DNA from: UM-FILTER-40-17 sp032251335
GTDB lineage: Bacteria > Bacteroidota > Bacteroidia > Flavobacteriales > Flavobacteriaceae
Reading direction: 5' to 3'
NCBI GenBank assembly: GCA_032251335.1
Contig: JAVVDW010000016.1
Coordinates: 7,032-71,031, forward strand
DNA: 64,000 nucleotides
The notes below the pieces were generated by a model. That model searched no databases and was not told the origin of the DNA. It worked only from the letters and a program-made list of their open reading frames with translations. Positions within the stretch are counted from its first letter, which is position 1. Each line of letters starts with the position of its first letter. Position numbers and translations under genes: made by a program. This document shows, one piece after another, positions 9,132 through 17,998 of this stretch.

Positions 9132-9629
9132 ATGGATTTAAAAGAAATTCAAAACCTCATTAAATTCGTTGCACGCTCGGGCGCATCGGAAGTAAAGTTA
9201 GAAACAGGAGATTTTAAAATTACCATTCGCACAGGCGCAGTCGGTGATGATTCTCGCAGCGAAACAAACTTCCAACATGGAACTCCTATGGCTACGACCA
9301 TTATCCCGCAAATGCCCGTGCAACAAGCGCAACAACCTGCTGCTCCTCAAACGGCACAACCCGCAGCCGAGCCTGCGGAAGATTCCAAGTACGTGGTCAT
9401 CAAATCGCCTATTATCGGTACTTTTTACAGAAAACCAAGTCCGGACAAGCCGGTATTTGTAGAAGTTGGCTCAAGCATACAAAAAGGCGACGTGCTCTGT
9501 GTAATTGAAGCGATGAAATTGTTTAATGAAATTGAATCTGAAATTTCAGGCAAAATCGTTAAAGTTTTGGTAGATGACAGTTCTCCCGTAGAATTCGACC
9601 AACCTCTGTTTTTGGTGGATCCTGCCTGA
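9132..9629 (+). CDS. accB: Biotin carboxyl carrier protein of acetyl-CoA carboxylase
   Basis: Carries biotin between the carboxylase and carboxyltransferase halves of acetyl-CoA carboxylase. The 165-residue protein has a short N-terminal helical domain, a Pro/Ala/Gln-rich linker (about residues 60-83), and the biotinyl domain with the acceptor Lys129 in EAMKL. It is followed by accC 57 bases downstream. BioA and BioD, which make the biotin precursor, are encoded near 56-57 kb in this window. Confidence 0.97.
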   Translation: MDLKEIQNLIKFVARSGASEVKLETGDFKITIRTGAVGDDSRSETNFQHGTPMATTIIPQMPVQQAQQPAAPQTAQPAAEPAEDSKYVVIKSPIIGTFYRKPSPDKPVFVEVGSSIQKGDVLCVIEAMKLFNEIESEISGKIVKVLVDDSSPVEFDQPLFLVDPA

Positions 9630-9686
9630 TGCGTTTCCGGACCTAACAGCCAGTAATCCTTAAAACACAACCAACAGCAACGAATT

Positions 9687-11039
9687 ATGTTCAAAAAAAT
9701 TCTTATAGCCAACAGAGGAGAAATAGCCCTTAGGGTTATTCGAACTTGCAAAGAGATGGGTATCAAAACGGTCGCTGTGTATTCCACTGCCGATGCTGAA
9801 AGCCTTCACGTTCGCTTTGCAGATGAAGCCGTTTGCATAGGGCCACCACCCAGTAAAGATTCCTATCTAAAGATTTCCAACATCATTGCTGCAGCCGAAA
9901 TTACCAATGCTGATGCCATACATCCGGGTTATGGCTTTCTATCCGAAAATGCTCGGTTTTCGAAAATATGTAAAGAACACGGTATCAAATTCATTGGCGC
10001 TTCCCACGATATGATCGACAAAATGGGAGACAAAGCTACCGCTAAAGCCACTATGAAAGCCGCCGGTGTACCCACCATTCCCGGTTCCGAAGGTTTGTTG
10101 GAGTCTTATGAAATAGCCGAGAAAACTGCCGAGAAAACAGGTTACCCCGTCATGCTCAAAGCAACAGCCGGGGGCGGAGGAAAAGGCATGCGTGCCGTTT
10201 GGAAAAAAGAAGATTTGAAAAAAGCTTGGGAAAGCGCTAGGCAAGAATCCGCTGCAGCCTTCGGAAACGACGGCATGTATATGGAAAAACTGATTGAAGA
10301 ACCACGCCATATCGAAATTCAAGTAGTGGGAGACAGCACCGGACGCGCTTGCCACCTCTCTGAAAGAGACTGCTCCGTTCAACGCCGTCATCAAAAATTG
10401 ACAGAGGAAACCCCCTCGCCTTTTATGACAGATGCCCTCAGAAAAAAAATGGGAGATGCAGCCGTAAAAGCCGCAGAATTCATTAAATATGAAGGTGCAG
10501 GAACTGTGGAGTTTTTGGTAGACAAACACCGAAACTTCTACTTCATGGAAATGAACACGCGTATTCAGGTAGAACACCCCATCACCGAACAAGTCATTGA
10601 TTACGATTTGATACGCGAGCAAATTCTCGTCGCTGCCGGCGTCCCTATTTCTGGAAAAAATTATACCCCAAAACTACACGCTATCGAATGTAGAATCAAC
10701 GCCGAAGATCCCTACAACGATTTCCGTCCGAGTCCGGGTAGAATTACCACACTGCATGCCCCCGGCGGGCACGGCGTCCGTATAGACACACACGTGTATT
10801 CCGGATACGTTATACCACCCAACTACGACTCAATGATTGCCAAACTTATCACCACTGCTCAAACACGTGAAGAAGCCATCGCCAAAATGCGACGCGCCTT
10901 AGATGAGTTTGTAATAGAGGGCATCAAAACCACGATTCCTTTTCACCGCCAATTGATGGACCATCCGGATTATATTTCGGGTAACTACACCACCAAGTTT
11001 ATGGAAAACTTCGTGATGGCACCCCCGAAAGAATCTTAA
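9687..11039 (+). CDS. accC: Acetyl-CoA carboxylase biotin carboxylase subunit
   Basis: Carboxylates biotin on AccB using ATP and bicarbonate. The 450-residue ATP-grasp enzyme starts MFKKILIANRGEIALRVIRT, contains the glycine-rich ATP loop GGGGKGMR near residue 165, the ERDCSVQRRHQK and MEMNTRIQVEHPITE signatures, and the C-terminal biotin carboxylase domain with ECRINAEDP. Length and all motifs are normal. A terminator directly after the stop closes the fabH-accB-accC group. Confidence 0.97.
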   Translation: MFKKILIANRGEIALRVIRTCKEMGIKTVAVYSTADAESLHVRFADEAVCIGPPPSKDSYLKISNIIAAAEITNADAIHPGYGFLSENARFSKICKEHGIKFIGASHDMIDKMGDKATAKATMKAAGVPTIPGSEGLLESYEIAEKTAEKTGYPVMLKATAGGGGKGMRAVWKKEDLKKAWESARQESAAAFGNDGMYMEKLIEEPRHIEIQVVGDSTGRACHLSERDCSVQRRHQKLTEETPSPFMTDALRKKMGDAAVKAAEFIKYEGAGTVEFLVDKHRNFYFMEMNTRIQVEHPITEQVIDYDLIREQILVAAGVPISGKNYTPKLHAIECRINAEDPYNDFRPSPGRITTLHAPGGHGVRIDTHVYSGYVIPPNYDSMIAKLITTAQTREEAIAKMRRALDEFVIEGIKTTIPFHRQLMDHPDYISGNYTTKFMENFVMAPPKES

Positions 11040-11046
11040 AAGTAAA

Positions 11047-11077
11047 AAAAAGCCTCTCATTAGAGAGGTTTTTTTAT
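11047..11077 (+). terminator. Rho-independent terminator after accC
   Basis: CCTCTC (11053-11058) pairs with GAGAGG (11063-11068), extended by G-T and A-T pairs, with an A run before and a run of seven or more T after. Confidence 0.9.
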
Positions 11078-11098
11078 TTTTATACAAATTATAACCTC

Positions 11099-12097
11099 AT
11101 GAACCATTCCTCCCGCAGAATTTTTTTGCGAAACACAACCTTAGCGAGTTCTGCACTCATCGCACCAAATTTTTTGAGTTGTCAGCAAAAAATTACACCT
11201 GTTTTAGAAACCTATAAACCGCAAATTTTATCCACCTGGAATCACGGCATGCCTGCCAACAATGAAGCTTGGAAAATCCTCCAACAGACCGGCAATATTG
11301 TAGATGCCGTGGAACAAGGCGTCCGTGTAACCGAATCTGACCCGGATAACCTCAGTGTCGGTTTGCAAGGACTTCCAGATAGAGACGGTATCGTAACGCT
11401 CGATGCTTCCATCATGAAAGGAGACGGATCTTGCGGCTCGGTTTCCTTTGTTAGGCAAATAAAACACCCTATCACGCTGGCACGACGTGTGATGGAAAAC
11501 ACCCCGCATGTGATGCTCAGTGGCGAAGGCGCCAGGCGATTTGCCATTGCAGAAGGCTTCGCGTTAGAAACAGAAAAACTTAGTCCAAAAGCGGAAGCTG
11601 CCTACCAAAAGTGGCTGGAAAGTGCGCAATACAAACCCATAGTCAATATTGAAAACCACGATACCATCGGCATGATAGGTATCGATGCCGAAGGCCGTTT
11701 GGCCGGTGCTTGTACCACCAGCGGTCTTGCCTACAAAATGCACGGGCGTGTGGGCGACAGTCCCATTATTGGAGCCGGACTTTACGTTGACGACGAAGTG
11801 GGTGCCGCTACCGCTACCGGACTTGGCGAAACCATTATCAAAATTTGCGGCAGTTTCCTGATTGTAGAACTTATGCGCCAAGGGCGGAGCCCTCAGGAAG
11901 CTTGTGAAGAAACGGTCAGAAGATTGGTGGCAAAAAGCAAAGCAAACATAAAAGACGTGCAAGCCGGATTCTTAGCCATTAATAAAGATGGTGCTTTTGG
12001 CGCTTATGCCGTACAACCGGGGTTTAATTTTGCACAACACCATCCGGCTAAGCAAGCGCTTGTCGATTCACAAAGCTATTTTCCGCAACATGGCTGA
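11099..12097 (+). CDS. N4-(beta-N-acetylglucosaminyl)-L-asparaginase (glycosylasparaginase)
   Basis: An Ntn-hydrolase of the glycosylasparaginase/isoaspartyl-peptidase class. It self-cleaves before Thr189 (in NHDTIGMIGID), which becomes the nucleophile; substrate loops GDSPIIGAGLYVDD and ATGLGE are present. The N terminus is a twin-arginine signal (SRRIFLR at 5-11) with a hydrophobic stretch ending FLSC at Cys28, which may be a lipobox. It would then be exported folded and possibly lipid-anchored, acting on Asn-linked GlcNAc from glycoproteins. Its end overlaps cutC by 8 bases. Family certain; export route inferred. Confidence 0.9.
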   Translation: MNHSSRRIFLRNTTLASSALIAPNFLSCQQKITPVLETYKPQILSTWNHGMPANNEAWKILQQTGNIVDAVEQGVRVTESDPDNLSVGLQGLPDRDGIVTLDASIMKGDGSCGSVSFVRQIKHPITLARRVMENTPHVMLSGEGARRFAIAEGFALETEKLSPKAEAAYQKWLESAQYKPIVNIENHDTIGMIGIDAEGRLAGACTTSGLAYKMHGRVGDSPIIGAGLYVDDEVGAATATGLGETIIKICGSFLIVELMRQGRSPQEACEETVRRLVAKSKANIKDVQAGFLAINKDGAFGAYAVQPGFNFAQHHPAKQALVDSQSYFPQHG

Positions 12098-12812
12098 TAT
12101 CTTACTGGAAGCACCCGTTTTCAACTTGGAATCGGCACTTCAAGCAGCGGCATTTGGCGTAGATAGAATTGAACTCTGTGCCGATTTCGATTCGGGTGGC
12201 ACAACGCCTTCCTTAGGTTTGTTTCAAGAAATTAAAAAATCTGTTGATATCCCGGTCTTTGTGATGATTCGCCCAAGAGGCGGTCTCTTTACGTATTCGG
12301 AAACGGAAATAAGCGTCATGCTTAACGACATACAACTATTCAAAAATTTCGGCGCAGACGGCTTTGTTTTTGGCATACTGACCTCGGATGGCATGGTCGA
12401 TTCGGAAAATTGTAAAAAATTGTTGTCAGCTGCCAAGGCATTGCCCTGTACTTTTCACCGCGCTTTCGATCTTTGCAAAAACCCCGAAGCAGCACTTGAA
12501 ACCCTGATTGAACTCGGATTTAAACGCATTCTGACTTCCGGTGCGCAACCTAATGTAGAAAAAGGTTTGGATAACTTAGTACGATTTTTAACGCTGGCCA
12601 AAAACCGCATCATCATCCTACCGGGCGGAGGTATGAAACCCAAATGGATTGAACCCCTTCGCAAAACCCAAATGTTGCAGGAGGTTCATGCGAGTTGCAA
12701 GTGTATTTCTTCGTCAGAGGCTTTTAGCCATCCTTTGTCGGCTGGTTTTGGAAAGACTCCGGGCATCTCCAAATCTTGCATAGAGGAATTTCGGACACTT
12801 TTAAAAAATTGA
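12090..12812 (+). CDS. cutC: CutC family protein (copper homeostasis / TIM barrel)
   Basis: A 240-residue TIM-barrel protein with CutC signatures: EAPVFNLESALQAAAFGVDRIELC at the start (shown in part), SGGTTPSLG, VFVMIRPRGG, DGFVFGILT, CTFHRAFD, LTSGAQPN, IILPGGG and the closing HASCK. CutC was linked to copper tolerance, though its biochemical role is not settled. The ATG at 12090 is chosen because it begins the conserved N terminus and overlaps the previous stop by 8 bases, implying translational coupling with the glycosylasparaginase. That pairing has no obvious metabolic reason. Confidence 0.93.
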   Translation: MADILLEAPVFNLESALQAAAFGVDRIELCADFDSGGTTPSLGLFQEIKKSVDIPVFVMIRPRGGLFTYSETEISVMLNDIQLFKNFGADGFVFGILTSDGMVDSENCKKLLSAAKALPCTFHRAFDLCKNPEAALETLIELGFKRILTSGAQPNVEKGLDNLVRFLTLAKNRIIILPGGGMKPKWIEPLRKTQMLQEVHASCKCISSSEAFSHPLSAGFGKTPGISKSCIEEFRTLLKN

Positions 12813-12926
12813 ATGTCCACACGGTTTCTGTGCTGTCTTTTTTGAAAACTTGTGTATTAAAAAAGTGCAAACAGGTTTTCATTTTAGGGATAGAAATGTA
12901 TCTTTAACTGCTGTAATCTTCCCGCT

Positions 12927-15900
12927 ATGTACCTGATTTTTGATACCGAAACTACCGGAATTCCCGCCCGTTATGATGCGCCCATAAGCGACTCCGACAA
13001 TTGGCCGCGTTGCGTGCAGCTCGCCTGGCAGCTTCACAACAGTGTGGGGGAAATCTTAGAGCAGCAAGATTATATCATTCGTCCGGATGGTTATACCATT
13101 CCGTATGAAGCAGAAAGCATACACGGTATTTCTACCGCTTTGGCAGAAGCAGAGGGTATCGACTTGCAAGGGGCACTTTCACACTTCAAGGAAGCTGTTG
13201 ACAAAGCGCAGGTTTTGGTCGGTCAAAATTTGAGCTTTGACCTTAAAATTTTGGGTGCCGAGTTTTATAGGCTTAAAACGGAAAATCCGTTAACAGACAT
13301 GCCTGTATTGGACACGTGTACCGAAGAAACGGCATTTCTTTGTAAACTACCCGGCGGACGAGGCGGCAAATTCAAAACGCCAAAGCTGTTTGAATTGCAC
13401 GAACATCTTTTTGACGAAACTTTTGCGGAGGCACACAACGCTTCGGCAGACGTTGAAGCTACGGCCAGATGTTTTTTCGAGTTAAAAAGAAGGCAATTTT
13501 TTCCCTTGGAAAAACTGCCTGTTCTAGCGGATGAGTTTGCACAATTTTTAGCTCAAAATCCGAATCCTATCAAACCTTTAGGCGTTCGGCATCGCGACCT
13601 AAAAGCGGCCTCGGCCAAGCTCAGACCCGCCGAAGATACCGGCAAAGCCGCTCGGCTGAGCGTAGATGAAAAAGAAGCTTTTCAAAATGCCCGATTTTCT
13701 CACCTGCACACCCATTCTCGTTTTTCCGTATTGCAAGCCACTTCTACTTTTAAGGAATTGGTGTCCGAATCCGTAAAACAAAATATGCCGGCACTGGCCG
13801 TCACTGACATCGGCAATATGATGGGTGCTTTTTTATTCGTAAAAGAAGTAGCCAATCAAAATAAACTTGCGGCCGAACAACACAAAAAAGAGGGTAAAGA
13901 CACGCCGTTTGAACCGCTCAAACCCATAGTGGGCTGTGTGTTTCACGTATGTGAAGACTGCTCAGACAAAAGCCACAAAGACAATGGCTACCAAATGGTT
14001 TTTTTAGCGAAAAACAAAAACGGCTATAGAAACCTGTGTAAACTTTCATCTTTGGCCTTCACCCAAGGTTTCTACTACGTACCGCGCATCGACAAAAAGC
14101 TTGTGGAAACCTATAAAGAAGACCTCATCGTGCTTTCGGGAAATGTGTATGGAGAACTCTATGCTAAAATTCTAAACCTTGGCGAGCATCAGGCCGAAGA
14201 GGCGTTGCTGTGGTGGAAAGAAACTTTTGCCGACGATTTTTATATTGAAATCAACAAGCACGGACAGCAGGACGAAGACCGGGCCAACGAAGTGTTGCTT
14301 CAATTTTCAAAAAAACACCATGTAAAAATTGTTGCGACCAACGCCACCTTTTACACCTATAAAAAAGATGCCGAGGCACACGATATTTTGCTCTGCGTCA
14401 AAGACGGCGAAAAGCGTGCAACTCCTAAAGGAAGAGGCCGTGGATACAGATACGGACTCGACAATCAGGAATACTATTTTAAATCGGGTGATGAAATGAA
14501 AGCTGTTTTCAAGTCTATGCCCGAAGCCATTCTCAACGTGCAAGAGGTTGTAGATAAAATAGAAGTGTACAGCTTGGCAAGGGAAGTGTTGCTCCCAAAA
14601 TTTGACATTCCAAAAGATTTTGAATCGAATAATCCTGAAGGCGACGACAAGGCCGCAGAAAATGCCTATTTAAAATTCCTTACCTACAAAGGTGCGGAAA
14701 AGCGCTATCCCAAACTTACAGATGAGATACGGGAACGCATCGATTTTGAATTGGAAATTATAGCCAAAACAGGCTATCCGGGTTATTTTTTGATTGTACA
14801 AGACTTCATTGCCGAGGCACGAAAGATGGATGTTTCTGTGGGACCGGGCAGGGGTTCTGCAGCGGGTTCGGCCGTAGCCTATTGCCTTGGTATCACCAAT
14901 ATAGACCCCATTGCTTACGACTTGCTCTTTGAGCGTTTTCTGAATCCGGAAAGGGTTTCGCTACCGGATATCGATATCGATTTTGACGACGACGGCCGAA
15001 GCAAAGTGATGGATTATGTCATCAAAAAATACGGTGCCAACCAAGTAGCGCAAATCATCACTTATGGCACTATGGCTGCCAAGTCGGCACTTAGAGATAC
15101 GGCCCGGGTGTTAGATTTGTCTTTGCCCGATGCCGATCGGTTGGCCAAAATGATTCCCGACAATTTGTCTTTGCAAAAAATATCGCTTTTAGATGTATTG
15201 CAAAAACCTTTGGAAGATTTAAAAGAAAAAGTGCGTTCGGAAGATTTTCAATCACTCAGCGACCTTCGCGACCTTTCCGAAAATGACGATTTGATGGGCG
15301 AAACCATTCGGCAAGCTGCCGTGTTGGAAGGCTCGCTTCGCAATACCGGCATTCATGCTTGTGGCGTCATCATCACGCCCGAAGATTTAACCAATTTGGT
15401 GCCTATTGCCACGAGTAAAGAATCTGACTTGTATGCCACGCAGTTCGACAACTCGGTCGTAGAATCTGCTGGTTTACTGAAAATGGACTTTTTGGGGCTG
15501 AAAACCTTGACGCTTATAAAAGACACACTCAAACTCATCAAATACAGACACCGTGTTGAGTTGGATCCGGATCTTTTTCCTTTGGACGACGCCAAAACCT
15601 ACGAACTTTTTCAGCGCGGAGAAACCGTCGGAATTTTTCAGTACGAATCTGCCGGTATGCAAAAATATCTGCGAGAATTGAAGCCTACCCAATTCACCGA
15701 TTTGATTGCCATGAACGCCTTGTACAGACCCGGCCCTATGGACTATTTACCGAGTTTCATCAAACGCAAACAAGGCGAAGAACCCATAGCGTACGAAATC
15801 CCTGAGATGGAAGGTATTTTGAAGGAAACCTACGGCATTACGGTCTATCAGGAGCAAGTGATGCTGCTATCGCAGAAACTGGCCAATTTTACCAAAGGCG

Positions 15901-17300
15901 AAGCCGACATCTTGCGGAAAGCAATGGGTAAAAAAATTATTGAGTTGCTCAACCAACTCAAACCAAAGTTTTTGACAAACGGGCAAAACAATGGCCATCC
16001 CAAAGACAAACTCGAAAAAATTTGGAAAGACTGGGAGGCATTTGCCAAATACGCTTTTAACAAGTCGCATGCCACTTGCTATGCCTGGGTGGCCTACCAA
16101 ACGGCGTATCTAAAAGCCAACTATCCGTCTGAATACATGGCTGCTGTGTTGAGCAACAACATGAGCGACATCAAGAAAGTCAGTTTTTTTATGGAAGAAT
16201 GCAAACGAATGGGATTGCGTGTTTTGGGTCCGGATGTAAACGAATCTTTTTTCAAATTCACCGTAAACGATGACAACGCCATTCGTTTTGGTATGGGCGC
16301 GGTAAAGGGCGTGGGCGCGGGTGCTGTGGAAACTTTTGTAGAAAACCGAAAAGACAGCAAATACAAATCTGTTTTTGATGTGGCCAAAAGGGTAAATTTA
16401 CAAGCCGCAAACAAAAAAGCTTTTGAAAACTTGGCTTTGGCCGGTGCTTTTGATTCTTTTCCGGGCACGCACAGGGCGCAATATTTTCAGGATGAAGGAG
16501 ACGGCTTAATTTTTCTGGAGAAAATTATCCGCTACGGTGCCAAGTTTCAGGAAAACGAAAATGCCTCGCAGGTAAGCTTGTTCGGCGATGCCAGCGATGT
16601 GCAAATGCCCGAACCGGTTCTGCCGCCTTGCGAGAGCTGGAGCACCATGGAAAAACTGCGAAAAGAAAAAGAAGTGGTTGGTATTTTTATATCTGGACAT
16701 CCGCTAGATGATTTTGAAACAGAACTCAAATACTTCTGCAACGGAACCCTTGGTATGTTAAAAGATTTGCCGGCACTGCTGAACCGAGATCTGAATATCT
16801 GCGGCATCGTTTCCAATGTGATGCATCGGGTTTCTAAAGCCGGGCGAGGTTGGGCGACATTTACCTTAGACGATTACAGCGATTCGCATGAGTTCCGGAT
16901 TTTTGGAGATGAATATTTAAAACACCGCCACTTTTTGGTCGAAAATTACTTTTTGTACCTAAAAATAAACATCCGCGAGGGCTATGTCAACAAACAAACC
17001 GGACAACGCAGCGAACCGGCCATTCAATATCGCGATTTTGAAATGTTGCACGATGTGAGAGAAAAATTGGCGAAAAAACTCATTGTTGAAATTCAAGCCG
17101 ACACCTTAAACAAAAATACGGTAGAGAAGCTTCGGGAAGTGACAGAAGCAAACCAAGGAAACGTGCCGCTTGAAATTACGTTGGTGCAAGCAGACGCGCA
17201 GCTCCACATTACACTACCAAGCCGTAAATACAAGGTAAACCCAACGGACGTCTTATTGGAAAGTCTTAGGGCAAACGATTTTCATTTTCGGTTGAATTAA
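12927..17300 (+). CDS. dnaE: DNA polymerase III alpha subunit with N-terminal exonuclease domain
   Basis: The replicative polymerase catalytic subunit, 1457 residues. Residues 1-185 or so are a DnaQ-type 3'-5' exonuclease with the DEDDh motifs visible (DTETTG at 6-11, NLSFDLKIL near 94, HNASAD near 172). A linker leads to the PHP domain (HLHTHSRFS near 257), then the C-family polymerase palm with GPGRGSAAGSAVAYCLG and the catalytic SLPDIDIDF at about 679-687, fingers, tandem HhH and an OB-fold. Proofreading is thus built into alpha instead of supplied only by a separate epsilon. The stop codon shares the bases TTAA with the convergent zinc-ribbon gene. Confidence 0.96.
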   Translation: MYLIFDTETTGIPARYDAPISDSDNWPRCVQLAWQLHNSVGEILEQQDYIIRPDGYTIPYEAESIHGISTALAEAEGIDLQGALSHFKEAVDKAQVLVGQNLSFDLKILGAEFYRLKTENPLTDMPVLDTCTEETAFLCKLPGGRGGKFKTPKLFELHEHLFDETFAEAHNASADVEATARCFFELKRRQFFPLEKLPVLADEFAQFLAQNPNPIKPLGVRHRDLKAASAKLRPAEDTGKAARLSVDEKEAFQNARFSHLHTHSRFSVLQATSTFKELVSESVKQNMPALAVTDIGNMMGAFLFVKEVANQNKLAAEQHKKEGKDTPFEPLKPIVGCVFHVCEDCSDKSHKDNGYQMVFLAKNKNGYRNLCKLSSLAFTQGFYYVPRIDKKLVETYKEDLIVLSGNVYGELYAKILNLGEHQAEEALLWWKETFADDFYIEINKHGQQDEDRANEVLLQFSKKHHVKIVATNATFYTYKKDAEAHDILLCVKDGEKRATPKGRGRGYRYGLDNQEYYFKSGDEMKAVFKSMPEAILNVQEVVDKIEVYSLAREVLLPKFDIPKDFESNNPEGDDKAAENAYLKFLTYKGAEKRYPKLTDEIRERIDFELEIIAKTGYPGYFLIVQDFIAEARKMDVSVGPGRGSAAGSAVAYCLGITNIDPIAYDLLFERFLNPERVSLPDIDIDFDDDGRSKVMDYVIKKYGANQVAQIITYGTMAAKSALRDTARVLDLSLPDADRLAKMIPDNLSLQKISLLDVLQKPLEDLKEKVRSEDFQSLSDLRDLSENDDLMGETIRQAAVLEGSLRNTGIHACGVIITPEDLTNLVPIATSKESDLYATQFDNSVVESAGLLKMDFLGLKTLTLIKDTLKLIKYRHRVELDPDLFPLDDAKTYELFQRGETVGIFQYESAGMQKYLRELKPTQFTDLIAMNALYRPGPMDYLPSFIKRKQGEEPIAYEIPEMEGILKETYGITVYQEQVMLLSQKLANFTKGEADILRKAMGKKIIELLNQLKPKFLTNGQNNGHPKDKLEKIWKDWEAFAKYAFNKSHATCYAWVAYQTAYLKANYPSEYMAAVLSNNMSDIKKVSFFMEECKRMGLRVLGPDVNESFFKFTVNDDNAIRFGMGAVKGVGAGAVETFVENRKDSKYKSVFDVAKRVNLQAANKKAFENLALAGAFDSFPGTHRAQYFQDEGDGLIFLEKIIRYGAKFQENENASQVSLFGDASDVQMPEPVLPPCESWSTMEKLRKEKEVVGIFISGHPLDDFETELKYFCNGTLGMLKDLPALLNRDLNICGIVSNVMHRVSKAGRGWATFTLDDYSDSHEFRIFGDEYLKHRHFLVENYFLYLKINIREGYVNKQTGQRSEPAIQYRDFEMLHDVREKLAKKLIVEIQADTLNKNTVEKLREVTEANQGNVPLEITLVQADAQLHITLPSRKYKVNPTDVLLESLRANDFHFRLN

Positions 17301-17644
17301 TCTCGGCGAACAAGCATATAGTAATCGTTGTCTAAGGGCAAATAGCCTTGGTTGTAGCAAAAGTAATAGGTAGTGCCTGCCTTGGTGGTATAGAGGTTGG
17401 TGATGTATTCAAAATCGAAACCTTTTTCGAGGAGTTTGGTGCGCGACACCTTGGTTTTGCCGTCGCGATTGAGGGTTTGCAGGATGTGAAAATTTTTTCG
17501 CAAGCGGTAATTGGTGTTGCGAATCAGGTTTTTTTGGTCGTTTCCGGCGCGGTTGTGGTAGGCATTGCGACAGTAGTCGCTACAGAATTTCTTATCGCTG
17601 CGACCGATGATTTTTTCTCCACATTCCGGACAGTTTTTTTCCAT
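17297..17644 (-). CDS. Zinc-ribbon protein of unknown function
   Basis: A 115-residue protein starting MEKNCPECGEKII, with four Cys (5, 8, 21, 25) in CxxC...CxxxC spacing followed by His29, a treble-clef-like zinc site also seen in DUF2116 proteins. The middle is basic (RNTNYRLRKNF), suiting nucleic-acid contact, and the end is rich in Tyr (GTTYYFCYNQGYLPLDNDYYML). Small proteins of this shape are common in Flavobacteriia, but I know no assigned function. It converges on dnaE with a 4-base overlap of stop codons. Confidence 0.8.
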   Translation of the reverse strand: MEKNCPECGEKIIGRSDKKFCSDYCRNAYHNRAGNDQKNLIRNTNYRLRKNFHILQTLNRDGKTKVSRTKLLEKGFDFEYITNLYTTKAGTTYYFCYNQGYLPLDNDYYMLVRRD

Positions 17645-17767
17645 GATTACAGTTTTGTAGGAGGACTGTTGTTGTTTTTACCGTTTTTGCTCATGCCTGG
17701 TAGTGTATCAAACATCGGGTACTTTCGGCTGAGCTGTAAAGTTAGCAAAAAAACGCAAATTTTAGAA

Positions 17768-17998
17768 TCAATCATTAGCCTGCAATGGGCGATAAGAGGT
17801 GTTGGGTGTAGTGCTTTCTGTTATATTTTTAATTTCTACATAGTCAGTTAAAAGTTCATCTATTTCTTCGATTGATTTTTTGTTCGATAAAATTGGTCTC
17901 ACTGGATGCATTACTTTTTGACGAACTAAATTATAAACTCCTTGAGAGCTAAATTTTGAAGAAAATTTGTTCAGTTTTTTTTTATTCAGTTGGTAAAT
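17768..17998 (-). pseudogene. Shifted C-terminal frame of the CBS protein, HEPN-like R-x4-H segment
   Basis: Reading the minus strand from 17998 gives 76 codons without a start codon before the internal ATG at 17911. The product contains KKKLNKFSSKFSSQGVYNL, then RQKVMHPVRPIL, then an acidic tail ending RPLQAND. R-x4-H followed by Pro is the active-site pattern of HEPN-type ribonucleases. The segment begins immediately after a TAG and overlaps the last five codons of the CBS gene in the +1 frame, so it looks like the original end of that protein separated by a frameshift. Translation from the ATG alone would give only 47 residues. Composition is AT-rich like the CBS gene. Confidence 0.5.

Noticed and set aside
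17348..17851. Long plus-strand frame opposite the zinc-ribbon gene
   Set aside because: Antisense shadow: the minus-strand protein has a clear zinc motif, while this frame has no family features.
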